Shown here one piece after another: positions 52,674 through 61,360 of a DNA stretch of 64,000 nucleotides. Source of the stretch: Lutibacter sp. HS1-25 (GTDB taxonomy: Bacteria; Bacteroidota; Bacteroidia; Flavobacteriales; Flavobacteriaceae); assembly GCF_004121075.1 (NCBI RefSeq), contig NZ_RHLN01000157.1, positions 1 through 64,000 of the forward strand. Direction: 5' to 3'. The position numbers and the translations under genes are program-made. The notes under the pieces are model-generated. The model searched no databases. It was not told the DNA's origin and saw only the letters and a program-made list of their open reading frames with translations. Every line of letters starts with the position of its first letter. Positions within the stretch are counted from its first letter, which is position 1.

Positions 52674-54701
52674 ATGAATTTAAAAAGAAACGAATTTTTT
52701 GATACCCAAGTTTTAGGGCATCCATCTGGACTATTTGTATTGTTTTTTACTGAAATGTGGGAACGTTTTTCATTTTATGGAATGCGTGCGCTTTTGGTAT
52801 TATTTTTAGTTAGTGCATTGGGTATTGGCGGATGGGATTGGCCACGTGAAAATGCCTTAGCCTTATACGGAACTTATTTAGCACTACTTTATTTAACACC
52901 AATTATTGGCGGAACTTTGGCCGATAAATATTTAGGAAACAGAAAAGCAATTATTATTGGAGCAGTTATCATGACGCTGGGTCACGCTAGTATGGCTATA
53001 GAATCCAATCCTTTCTTTTTGTATTTAGGTTTGGGTTTGTTAGTTGTTGGAACTGGTTTTTTTAAACCAAATATGACTTCCTTTATATCTGTTTTATACA
53101 AAGATTTTCCAGAAAAAAAAGATGGTGCTTATACCATTTTTTATATGGGTGTAAATGCAGGTGCTTTTTTAGGGATTATGCTTTGCGGTTATTTGGGTGA
53201 AATTTTAGGTTGGAGCTGGGGATTTGGTTTGGCTGGTATTTTTATGCTTTTAGGATTGCTTCAATTTACTTTTGCACAAGGTATTTTTGGTGATGTAGGA
53301 AGTAGACCAAATAAAGAAGATAAAACCATTGAAGCTGATGATCACAAAAAAGTTGAAGACAAATTAAATCCGTTTACGGTTGTTGATAAAATTTTAATTT
53401 TATTGGTTTCTGTTTTAGGATTGACTTGGGTTATCAACGATCCGCTTTCAAAAATAGGGACGGTTAATTTTTTAGAATTTGGCGGTGTAGATTATTCGGG
53501 TAAAACCATTGTTTTAACACTTATTTTATTTGTCTATTTATTGGGTTCAAGAATTGTAAGATACAGTCCAATAACACGCGATAAAATGTTGGCAGTTGTA
53601 ATTTTTGCTTTCTTTATTATCTTCTTTTGGGCTTCATTTGAGCAAGCAGGTGGTTCTATGAGTATTTTTGCAAAAGATTATACAAGTCGTATTTTATCGG
53701 GTAATGCAGCGTTTATTTTTAATATTGTCGACATTATTATTACGGTTGTTCCAATTGCAATTATTACTTATGTGTTGTTTTTACTTTTCAAACAAACCTT
53801 CAAAAGATATTTTATTTCAAACCTGATTTTAGCATTTAGTTTTGTGTTGATTTGGGGAATTGTAATTTGGAAAATTTACACAAATTTTCATACCTATTCT
53901 TATGAAATTACTTACAATACGTATCAATTATCTGAAACGGTTAATGGCGAAGAAAAAACAACTACATTTCCGGTTACAGCAGCAACTGTTTTACCCGAAA
54001 ATGCTGTTTTAATTGAAAATACAACAGTTGTTTTATCGTCTAATGATTTTGTTCAAAACGATAAAATTTCGATTGTTGATGTTGATAAAAAAGGAGCGAA
54101 TTTTAAATATTTAACATCAGAGCAAGCAGCTTTAATCAATACCAATATTGATGCTACTGTGCTTAGAAAAAAGGACAATGAAATTCAGATTCCGGCAACT
54201 TGGTTTTTAATATTAAACTCGTTGTTTATCATTGCTTTTGCACCGTTGTTTTCTAAATGGTGGGAGAGTAAATACAATCCAAAACCTGCAAATAAATATG
54301 CCATTGGTTTGTTTTTCTTGGCAATAGGGTTTGCGTTTTTAGCTTATGGTGCAGCAGGTATTCCACAGGGAGCCAAAACAGCTTCTGTAAGTATTGTGTG
54401 GTTAATTTTAGCCTATTTATTTCATACTTTGGGGGAATTATGTGTGTCGCCTGTCGGACTTTCATATGTTAGTAAACTGGTGCCGCCTCGTATGATTGCT
54501 TTTATGTTTGGAGTTTGGTATTTGGCCTTGGCCATTGGAAACAAAACATCGGGTAAAATGGGTTCTATGATTGATGAAATTACAGCAAAATATGATATTT
54601 CAACCTTCTTTTTAATATTTACTTTTGTGCCAATTATTATTGGGATAATTGCAATTTTATTAAATCCTGTTTTAAAAAAATTAATGCACGGCGTAAAATA
54701 A
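52674..54701 (+). CDS. POT-family peptide transporter 3 with a periplasmic insertion
   Basis: 675 residues, about 180 longer than its neighbours. POT motifs are intact: TEMWERFSFYGMRALLVLF and GFFKPNMTSFISVLY...DGAYTIFYMGVNAGAF. The extra length is mostly a polar domain of about 90 residues in the C-terminal half (after VIWKIYTNFHTYSYEITYN, through SETVNGEEKTTTFPVTAATV to NEIQIPATW) between two helices, presumably periplasmic. Long POT proteins of this kind occur in Bacteroidetes; the insertion's role is unknown. Confidence 0.9.
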   Translation: MNLKRNEFFDTQVLGHPSGLFVLFFTEMWERFSFYGMRALLVLFLVSALGIGGWDWPRENALALYGTYLALLYLTPIIGGTLADKYLGNRKAIIIGAVIMTLGHASMAIESNPFFLYLGLGLLVVGTGFFKPNMTSFISVLYKDFPEKKDGAYTIFYMGVNAGAFLGIMLCGYLGEILGWSWGFGLAGIFMLLGLLQFTFAQGIFGDVGSRPNKEDKTIEADDHKKVEDKLNPFTVVDKILILLVSVLGLTWVINDPLSKIGTVNFLEFGGVDYSGKTIVLTLILFVYLLGSRIVRYSPITRDKMLAVVIFAFFIIFFWASFEQAGGSMSIFAKDYTSRILSGNAAFIFNIVDIIITVVPIAIITYVLFLLFKQTFKRYFISNLILAFSFVLIWGIVIWKIYTNFHTYSYEITYNTYQLSETVNGEEKTTTFPVTAATVLPENAVLIENTTVVLSSNDFVQNDKISIVDVDKKGANFKYLTSEQAALINTNIDATVLRKKDNEIQIPATWFLILNSLFIIAFAPLFSKWWESKYNPKPANKYAIGLFFLAIGFAFLAYGAAGIPQGAKTASVSIVWLILAYLFHTLGELCVSPVGLSYVSKLVPPRMIAFMFGVWYLALAIGNKTSGKMGSMIDEITAKYDISTFFLIFTFVPIIIGIIAILLNPVLKKLMHGVK

Positions 54702-54720
54702 TTTACGCTTGTTTATAGCT

Positions 54721-56760
54721 TTAATTTAATATAAAAGCACCGTTTTGCATTGTATTGTAAAACGGTGTTTTGTGTTTTACACAACTTTCGGCCCATTTTA
54801 AAGTTGTGCTTTTGTAGTTAGATCCGTCTGCAATTACCAATTTGGGATTGAGTGTAGCTAACAACCTGTCTAAATTAATTTTTGGTGAATTTATCAATAA
54901 CACCACGGTTGGTTTAACTTTTTTGAAGTTGTAAATACCCAAACTATCAACAATTAAAATAGTTTCGTTTTTGTAAAAATGTAAATTTTGAATTTTTGTT
55001 GAAGAAAAAACGGAGTCAATTCCTGTTCCAACCAAATAAGTTTTTAAAGGATTTTTTGTTGAAGAAAAATTGATGTTTGAAGTTTCAATGGTTAATTTTT
55101 TACCCATTCTATTCGCAATCATGCTTTCAGCAGTTTTGTTAAAAACAATCAAATTTTGAGTCGTTTGCAATTGGTGTTTTTCAAAAATAAAAATAGTTTG
55201 AATGGCTATTATTGAAAAAAATAGCAAAACAGCTCTTTTAAAATTTTGTTTTTCTGTCCATTTTAAAATGAAAAATAACAAGGCATAAAATGAACACAAC
55301 AAAGCAAACGAAAATGAAATATTTTCTATAATAAATAATTGATGACTTGAAACCCAATTTATAAAATTGTTCATTTGTTCAATAACAAAACTATAAGCAA
55401 TGGCAAATGGTGTAGGCAGTATATTTAAAATGGCCAATAAAATAAGCAATATGCCAACTCCTAAAATAATTCCTAAAAAAGGAATAATTACCAAGTTAGA
55501 AACAAAAAACAAACCTGGAAATTGATGAAAGTAAAACAAACTCAGCGGTAAAACACCCAATTGTGCTGCCAATGAAACTGTAAATAATTGCCAAATTTTA
55601 TCAACGACCCATATTTTTGGATGCCATAATTTATACAATTTTGGTTGTATGTAAACTATTGAAAAAACAGCCAAATAACTCAGTTGAAAGCCAACATCAA
55701 ACAAATAAAATGGGTTGAACAATAGTAAAAAAAACATTGAAATAATTATGGTGTGATACACATTTGAAGCCCTGTTTGAATACATTCCAATGGCTACGGC
55801 TGTAAACATAGTTACCGCTCTCACTACCGAAGCCGATAAACCAGCCAAAATTGCAAACAGCCAAAGCAAGATAATTACGCATACTGACGCAATTGTTTTT
55901 CCGTGTTTAAAATTGTTCAACGGTTGAAATAAAAAAATAAGAATTAATAGCAAAATTCCAATATGTAATCCTGAAACAGCTAAAATATGAATGGCTCCGG
56001 CGTTTGTGTAACTTTGCAATAAATCTGAAGAGATATCCTTTCTCTGACCTAAAAGTAGCGCGTCAATAACGCCCAATTCATCACCTTTAAATCCGTTTTT
56101 TAGCAATTCATTATTGATGTGGTTTCTTGTATTTGCAGCAATACTTGTTATTGTTGTTTCTTTTTTGAGCAATAAATAATCAGATTTGTTTAAATAGATT
56201 TGAAAATGAATTTGCTGATTTTTTAAATAGTTTTTATAGTTAAATTCATACGGATTTTTAGGTTTTGAAATTTCATTAAAAATGGTTTTTACAACAATTT
56301 TATCACCTACTTGCAATATAGCTTCAAGACTGTCTTTTTTAATATTTATTAAAATTTTTCCACTTGATTTTTGAGTGTTTAATTGCAAGATTTCACCAAC
56401 ATATTTTTCGCTATAATTACTTTCTTTTAATGTTTTTTGAATTGAAACAATTGCAGTTTGAGGTTCGTTTTCTGAAAACGATTGTTGATTTGCATAAAAA
56501 CTGTTTTTGTGTTGCTCATTTTTAAATGTAATAGAAGCAATGCCAATACAAAAAGCGAGTAAATAAGTGGTAAAAGTAAATAGGAGGTTGGTTTCAAATT
56601 TTTTGTTTGCATATAAATAAACAGCTATAAAAGCAATGCTTAAACAAACTAAAAATATGGTTAAAGTATTAGGCGATATAAAAAAATAGCAGCCAAATAA
56701 AATACCTAATACAAGGCAAATAGTGAGTTGAGTTGGTATAAATTTTAAAATCTTTAACAT
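54721..56760 (-). CDS. ComEC/Rec2-family competence protein
   Basis: 679 residues. N-terminal helices, the DUF4131-like OB region (~110-200), the Competence domain with ALLLGQRKDISSDLLQSYTNAGAIHILAVSGLHIGIL, many membrane helices, then a soluble C-terminal part. The metallo-beta-lactamase domain of full-length ComEC is missing: after the helices only about 130 residues remain and the HxHxDH motif is not present. It forms the inner-membrane DNA channel in natural transformation. Many Bacteroidetes ComEC proteins have this short form. It converges on POT gene 3 with only 19 bases between the stops. Confidence 0.88.
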   Translation of the reverse strand: MLKILKFIPTQLTICLVLGILFGCYFFISPNTLTIFLVCLSIAFIAVYLYANKKFETNLLFTFTTYLLAFCIGIASITFKNEQHKNSFYANQQSFSENEPQTAIVSIQKTLKESNYSEKYVGEILQLNTQKSSGKILINIKKDSLEAILQVGDKIVVKTIFNEISKPKNPYEFNYKNYLKNQQIHFQIYLNKSDYLLLKKETTITSIAANTRNHINNELLKNGFKGDELGVIDALLLGQRKDISSDLLQSYTNAGAIHILAVSGLHIGILLLILIFLFQPLNNFKHGKTIASVCVIILLWLFAILAGLSASVVRAVTMFTAVAIGMYSNRASNVYHTIIISMFFLLLFNPFYLFDVGFQLSYLAVFSIVYIQPKLYKLWHPKIWVVDKIWQLFTVSLAAQLGVLPLSLFYFHQFPGLFFVSNLVIIPFLGIILGVGILLILLAILNILPTPFAIAYSFVIEQMNNFINWVSSHQLFIIENISFSFALLCSFYALLFFILKWTEKQNFKRAVLLFFSIIAIQTIFIFEKHQLQTTQNLIVFNKTAESMIANRMGKKLTIETSNINFSSTKNPLKTYLVGTGIDSVFSSTKIQNLHFYKNETILIVDSLGIYNFKKVKPTVVLLINSPKINLDRLLATLNPKLVIADGSNYKSTTLKWAESCVKHKTPFYNTMQNGAFILN

Positions 56761-56905
56761 AGCTCGTTAAAATTAGTAAAAAAGCAATAAATATTTTTTA
56801 TTTTTTTGCGTTAAATGCTTCAGTAACAAAAGTTACCGAATGACATATGTCATTAAAGTGGTTGGTTGTAAAGAGTAAATTTGATTAAATACTAACCCTT
56901 TTCTT

Positions 56906-57793
56906 ATGAAGAATTTAATTATCAGTGCTTTAACTATTGTAATTATCAACTTAAATGCGATAGCTCAAAATTATTCACCCTATATAAAAGTTGGTGAATC
57001 CTCAAAAAGTATCCAGCAAATTTCAGATGAAGTTACGGCTGCTCTTAACAATGCCTCTTTTACCGTTTTGGGACAATACAATCCTGAAGGGAAAAGCAAT
57101 TTAAAAGTGATTGTTTTTACCTATAACGAATTAAAAAATACTGTTGTTAAAGTTGCAGACAGAGGTGCTTTGGCTGCTGCTTATAAAATTGGTTTGGTAG
57201 CTAATAATGGAAAAGTTACGGTTTCATATACCAATCCAGATTATATTTTGAGAGCCTATTTGGGAGACAATTTCAATAAATATAAAACTGTTTTTGACAA
57301 ATTTAGTAATGATGTTAAAACAGCTTTAATGCCTGTTGGAAATGAATTTAAACCTTTTGGCGGAAGTGTTGATGCTGAAAAATTAGGAAAGTACCATTAT
57401 AAAATAATGATGCCGTATTTTACAGATCCTGTTGAATTAAATGAATACAGTTCTTTTGATGAAGGTTTGAAATTGATAGAAAAGAATTTAAAAGCAAAAA
57501 AAGGACAAACTTTTGAAGTTTATAAAATTGTTTATCCAGATAAAAAAGTAGCTGTTTTTGGCGTTGCTTTACAAAATAAAGAAAATGGTGAAGCTGCTTT
57601 TTTACCAATTATTGGCGAAGCGCATATTGCAGCAATGCCTTATGAAATAATTTTACAAGGTAATACGGTAACAATGCTTCACGGAAAATATAGAATTGCT
57701 TTGCATTGGCCAGAATTAACAATGGGAACTTTTATGAATATTATGAGCACTCCAGGTGATATTGAAGATACACTTGAATTGCTTTGTGAATAA
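56906..57793 (+). CDS. Secreted protein, DUF302-like
   Basis: 295 residues with a signal peptide (MKNLIISALTIVIINLNAIAQ). The first half recalls DUF302 (ALNNASFTVLGQYNPEGKSNLKVIVFTYNEL ... GKVTVSYTNPDYILRAYLG), and a second, different half contains EVYKIVYPDKKVAVFGVAL and ITLHWPEL-like IALHWPELTMGTFMNI. I do not recognise an enzyme. It is a single gene ending in a strong terminator, and its neighbours offer no functional clue. Confidence 0.65.
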   Translation: MKNLIISALTIVIINLNAIAQNYSPYIKVGESSKSIQQISDEVTAALNNASFTVLGQYNPEGKSNLKVIVFTYNELKNTVVKVADRGALAAAYKIGLVANNGKVTVSYTNPDYILRAYLGDNFNKYKTVFDKFSNDVKTALMPVGNEFKPFGGSVDAEKLGKYHYKIMMPYFTDPVELNEYSSFDEGLKLIEKNLKAKKGQTFEVYKIVYPDKKVAVFGVALQNKENGEAAFLPIIGEAHIAAMPYEIILQGNTVTMLHGKYRIALHWPELTMGTFMNIMSTPGDIEDTLELLCE

Positions 57794-57835
57794 AAAAAAT
57801 CAGCTCAAATTAATTTTAATTTGAGCTGATTTTTT
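57794..57835. terminator. Bidirectional intrinsic terminator
   Basis: AAAAAATCAGCTCAAATT (57794-57811) pairs with AATTTGAGCTGATTTTTT (57818-57835), a perfect 18-bp stem with a six-base loop. It separates the convergent DUF302-like and DUF502 genes. Confidence 0.95.
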
Positions 57836-57863
57836 ACTTTTTTAGGTTTGAAATTAAAGTACT

Positions 57864-58454
57864 TTACTTTTTCTTTTTACCAGTTGAAACACCTGTCATA
57901 CCAGCTGAAACTATAAATTTCATAACTTCACTTGAATTTGCAGTTACAGGTTTTATTTGATCTTTAGGAACTATAAATAACTCCCCAGCAAATGTGTAAG
58001 ACATTGGAAAATACACAGCAACCTTATCTAGTTGATCTAAAAATTTTAGATTTTCTTCAGTAATAAAACCTAATTTTTCAAGGTCGCTATTTAAATTTAT
58101 TTTCACCAAAACAGGTTTGCTAAATTTTTTCTCTTTTCCAATAAAAGCAGCAAACAAATCGTTTAAAGCATTGTAAATAAATTTCAGTAAAGGTATTTTT
58201 TCAATAATTTTTCTGAAAAATAATTTCAAAGGTCGCGCAATAAATGTTTGTCCAACAAAACCAACAATAACTAAAACCAACAACAGCGCTAAAATCCCGA
58301 TTCCAGGAATTGAAACATCAAAGAAAGTTTCAAGTATGTGTTTAGAAAAATCATCGATATATGTAAAAACGGCATAAATAATATATATTGTTACGCTAAT
58401 AGGTGCCAAGTACAATAGTCCTTGTAAAAGATGATTTAATAGTTTTTTAATCAT
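57864..58454 (-). CDS. DUF502 family membrane protein
   Basis: 196 residues with two membrane helices near the N-terminus (GLLYLAPISVTIYIIYAVF and GIGILALLLVLVIVGFVGQTF) and the DUF502 segments IPLLKFIYNALNDLF, KPVLVKINLN and AVYFPMSYTFAGELFIVP. Function unknown; plant members are LCV-like membrane proteins. It follows lpxB by 11 bases and is probably co-transcribed. Confidence 0.88.
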   Translation of the reverse strand: MIKKLLNHLLQGLLYLAPISVTIYIIYAVFTYIDDFSKHILETFFDVSIPGIGILALLLVLVIVGFVGQTFIARPLKLFFRKIIEKIPLLKFIYNALNDLFAAFIGKEKKFSKPVLVKINLNSDLEKLGFITEENLKFLDQLDKVAVYFPMSYTFAGELFIVPKDQIKPVTANSSEVMKFIVSAGMTGVSTGKKKK

Positions 58455-58465
58455 AATTCTAATGT

Positions 58466-59572
58466 TTAATTTGAAATAATAAGTTCTGCAACTTTTTTAG
58501 ATGCACCTGTTCCGCCAAGTTTTTTTTCAAGTTCAAAATAGTTTAAAAATAACTCTTGACGTTTTTTGTCTTCTAAAATTTTGTGCAATTCTGTTTCTAA
58601 GGTTTTTTCATTAAAGTCGTTTTGAATTAATTCTTTTACAACTTCTTTATCCATAATTAAATTAACCAATGAAATGTATTTGATTTTTACCAATTGTTTT
58701 CCAATTTGGTACGAAATCCAACTGCCTTTATAACATACAATTTCGGGTACTTTAAACAGTGCTGTTTCTAAAGTTGCAGTGCCAGATGTTACAATAGCAG
58801 CATAAGAAACAGACAATAAATCGTAGGTTTTATTGCTTATAAATGCAACATTTTTTTGATTGATAAATTGCTGATAAAACTCGTAATCCTGACTTGGAGC
58901 GCCAGCAATTACAAATTCATAATCGGTAAATTTATCGGCCATTTTTAGCATTATGGAAAGCATTTTTTTTATTTCCTGTTTTCTGCTTCCTGGTAATAAA
59001 GCAATAATTGGCTTTTTTGTTAGTTGGTGTTTTTCTCTAAATGACTGAATGTCAGTTTGTGATCTGTTTGCAATGGCATCAATCAATGGGTGTCCAACAA
59101 AGTGAACTGGGAAATTATGTTTTTGTTCGTAAAAATCTTTTTCAAAAGGCAAAATCACATACATTTCATCAACATCACGTTTAATTTTATGGATGCGATT
59201 TTCTTTCCAAGCCCAAATTTGAGGCGAAATATAATAATGTACTTTAATGCCTTCTTTTTTAGCAAATTGGGCAATTCGCATATTAAAACCAGGGTAATCA
59301 ATTAAAATCAAGGCGTCTGGCTTAAAATCTAAAATATCTTGTTTACAAAACTTTATATTTTTAAAAATGGTTTTGATATTTAGTAAAACTTCAACAAAGC
59401 CCATAAAAGCCAAGTCGCGATAATGTTTTACCAATGTAGCGCCAGATGCTTCCATTAAATCGCCTCCCCAACATCTAATTTTGGCATCAGGATCTTTTAA
59501 AATCAAGGCTTTTATTAAATTAGCACCATGTAAATCGCCCGAAGCTTCACCAGCTATAATGTAATACTTCAT
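58466..59572 (-). CDS. lpxB: Lipid-A-disaccharide synthase
   Basis: 368 residues, GT19. It starts MKYYIIAGEASGDLHGANL, has FKPDALILIDYPGFNMRIAQFAKK, YYISPQIWAWKENRIHKIK, LLPGSRKQEIKKML and SGTATLETALFKVPEIVCYKGS. It joins UDP-2,3-diacylglucosamine and lipid X to make the lipid A disaccharide at the inner membrane. It is in a minus-strand operon with surE, a small membrane protein and DUF502. Confidence 0.96.
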   Translation of the reverse strand: MKYYIIAGEASGDLHGANLIKALILKDPDAKIRCWGGDLMEASGATLVKHYRDLAFMGFVEVLLNIKTIFKNIKFCKQDILDFKPDALILIDYPGFNMRIAQFAKKEGIKVHYYISPQIWAWKENRIHKIKRDVDEMYVILPFEKDFYEQKHNFPVHFVGHPLIDAIANRSQTDIQSFREKHQLTKKPIIALLPGSRKQEIKKMLSIMLKMADKFTDYEFVIAGAPSQDYEFYQQFINQKNVAFISNKTYDLLSVSYAAIVTSGTATLETALFKVPEIVCYKGSWISYQIGKQLVKIKYISLVNLIMDKEVVKELIQNDFNEKTLETELHKILEDKKRQELFLNYFELEKKLGGTGASKKVAELIISN

Positions 59573-59872
59573 TTATTTTAGAAAAAAAGTTAGTAATAAT
59601 ACTAAAAAAGCAATAAAAAACGTCTCCATTAAAACGCCTCTTGCTCGGTAAATTTGCTTCTTTTTTAAAAAGGTAAAAAACACAAAAAAGTTAGCAAGGG
59701 CCCCTAAGACCAAAACTTCACCTTCCAAATTACCATCTTTTATCAATTCGATGCTTGTGTAAAAATCAAATTTAGAAAAGAATTCGATAAAGATAAAACA
59801 GCCAAAAGAAGTAGCAACTAAAGCTACTAAAAAACCAATTAAAATTTCTTTTTTGATATTTTTTGAATCCAT
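59573..59872 (-). CDS. Small membrane protein of unknown function
   Basis: 99 residues with three hydrophobic stretches (ILIGFLVALVATSFGCFIFI, VLVLGALANFFVFFTFL, TFFIAFLVLLLTFFLK) and a basic linker. The last codon abuts the lpxB start, and surE is 12 bases upstream. A gene of this size often sits between surE and lpxB in flavobacteria, so it may act in envelope or lipid A synthesis; that is inference. Confidence 0.75.
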   Translation of the reverse strand: MDSKNIKKEILIGFLVALVATSFGCFIFIEFFSKFDFYTSIELIKDGNLEGEVLVLGALANFFVFFTFLKKKQIYRARGVLMETFFIAFLVLLLTFFLK

Positions 59873-59884
59873 TTTAGTGCGAAT

Positions 59885-60649
59885 TTAAAGTTTCCAATTG
59901 TTTAATTTTTGGATAAAATGATGTGCAGTTAAATCGAACTGAACAGGTACAACGGATATATAATTGTTTGCCAACGCCCATTCATCGGTATCTTCACCAT
60001 TATCCATGTTTTCAAACTTTCCTGTTAACCAATAGTAAACACGACCTTGCGGATTGACTCTTTTGTCAAATTCTTCAACCCAATTTGCTCTTGCTTGTCG
60101 GCATATTTTAATACCTTCAAATTGGTTATTTTTAGGGAAATTTACATTTAAAACAACACCATCAGGCAAACCATTTTCCAAAACATTTAAAGCTATTTTT
60201 TTAATATAACTTTTTAAAGGCTCAAAATCTGCATTCCAAGAGTAGTCTAACAAAGAAAAACCAATGGCTGGAATTCCTTCAACACCTGCTTCAACAGCAG
60301 CGCTCATAGTACCTGAATAAATCACATTGATAGACGAATTTGAACCGTGGTTGATACCCGAAACACATAAATCTGGTTTTCTATCCATCAGTTCACTTAC
60401 TGCCAATTTAACACAATCTGCAGGTGTTCCAGAAGATTGAAACTCGCGTTGTGGACCGTTGTCAATAGTAATTTCACTGCAATACAAAGTGTCGTTTATT
60501 GTTACAGCGTGCCCCATACCACTTTGCGGACTGTCCGGAGCAACCACTACCACATCTCCAATTTCATTCATTACAGAAATCAAAATTCTTATTCCTGGTG
60601 CTGTAATACCATCATCATTGGTAACTAATATTAAAGGTCTTTTATTCAT
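59885..60649 (-). CDS. surE: SurE, 5'/3'-nucleotidase
   Basis: 254 residues from the ATG at 60649 (MNKRPLILVTNDDGI); the TTG at 60670 adds seven residues lacking support. Metal-binding Asp-Asp in TNDDG, PDSPQSGMGHAVTI, SGTPADCVKLAV and GINHGSNSSINVIYSGTMSAA are the conserved SurE motifs. It dephosphorylates nucleoside monophosphates and is linked to stationary-phase survival. First gene of the surE-membrane protein-lpxB-DUF502 group. Confidence 0.94.
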   Translation of the reverse strand: MNKRPLILVTNDDGITAPGIRILISVMNEIGDVVVVAPDSPQSGMGHAVTINDTLYCSEITIDNGPQREFQSSGTPADCVKLAVSELMDRKPDLCVSGINHGSNSSINVIYSGTMSAAVEAGVEGIPAIGFSLLDYSWNADFEPLKSYIKKIALNVLENGLPDGVVLNVNFPKNNQFEGIKICRQARANWVEEFDKRVNPQGRVYYWLTGKFENMDNGEDTDEWALANNYISVVPVQFDLTAHHFIQKLNNWKL

Positions 60650-60774
60650 TCTAATTTTATTAAACAACAAAATTACTATATTTTATCGGGTTTATTGTAA
60701 ATTTAAAAATAACATTAATACAACTATTTCATCATATTTTCATTAATATTGTGAAAACAATGGTGGGTATTTTT

Positions 60775-61290
60775 ATGAAAAAACTGGGTTATATTTTTTG
60801 CATTTTAATGGTTTTTAATTTTCAGCAAATTGCAGCTCAGGAAACTGATAAAAATTGTGCTTGTTGCTCTGTAGAATACCAGCAGTTTGATTTTTGGTTG
60901 GGAAAATGGGAGGTTTACGACAAAGATGCTGTTTTAATTGGTGTGAATTCAATTATTAAAATGGCCGATAATTGTTTAATTCAGGAAAAATGGATTGATG
61001 ATGCTAGGCGTGGTAGTAGTACTATTTTTTATAACAATGCCGATAATACTTGGAATCAAATTTGGGTTGATAATTCAGATTTTATTTTAAAATTAAAAGG
61101 AAATTTAGAGGGTGATATTATGACTCTTAAAAGCGATTTAATTACGGGCGTTCAACTAAAATATTACAACCAAATAACCTGGACAAAAAATGAAGATGGC
61201 TCCATAACCCAACTTTGGGAAATTTATGATCAAAATGAGCTTAAAATTTCAGATGTTTTCTTAGGAATTTATAAAAAAACGTTAAATTAG
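60775..61290 (+). CDS. Secreted protein, lipocalin/DUF1579-like beta-barrel
   Basis: 171 residues starting at ATG 60775 (MKKLGYIFCILMVFNFQQIAAQ signal peptide); an upstream GTG start at 60751 is not needed. After a Cys-rich stretch (NCACCSVEY) comes FDFWLGKWEVYDKD and a run of beta strands (GNLEGDIMTLKSDLI, NQITWTKNEDGSITQLWEIYD). This resembles small secreted lipocalin-like proteins with an FDFWxGxW motif. Ligand unknown. Confidence 0.7.
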   Translation: MKKLGYIFCILMVFNFQQIAAQETDKNCACCSVEYQQFDFWLGKWEVYDKDAVLIGVNSIIKMADNCLIQEKWIDDARRGSSTIFYNNADNTWNQIWVDNSDFILKLKGNLEGDIMTLKSDLITGVQLKYYNQITWTKNEDGSITQLWEIYDQNELKISDVFLGIYKKTLN

Positions 61291-61360
61291 TCTCCATAAT
61301 AAAACGATGGCATTATTATAGCTATTATTGTTTTGTTAAATAAAAAAAATTGAAAAATAA

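Noticed and set aside
49596-54701. Three POT genes as a recent tandem duplication
   Set aside because: The proteins differ widely in length and sequence outside the POT motifs, so any duplication is old.
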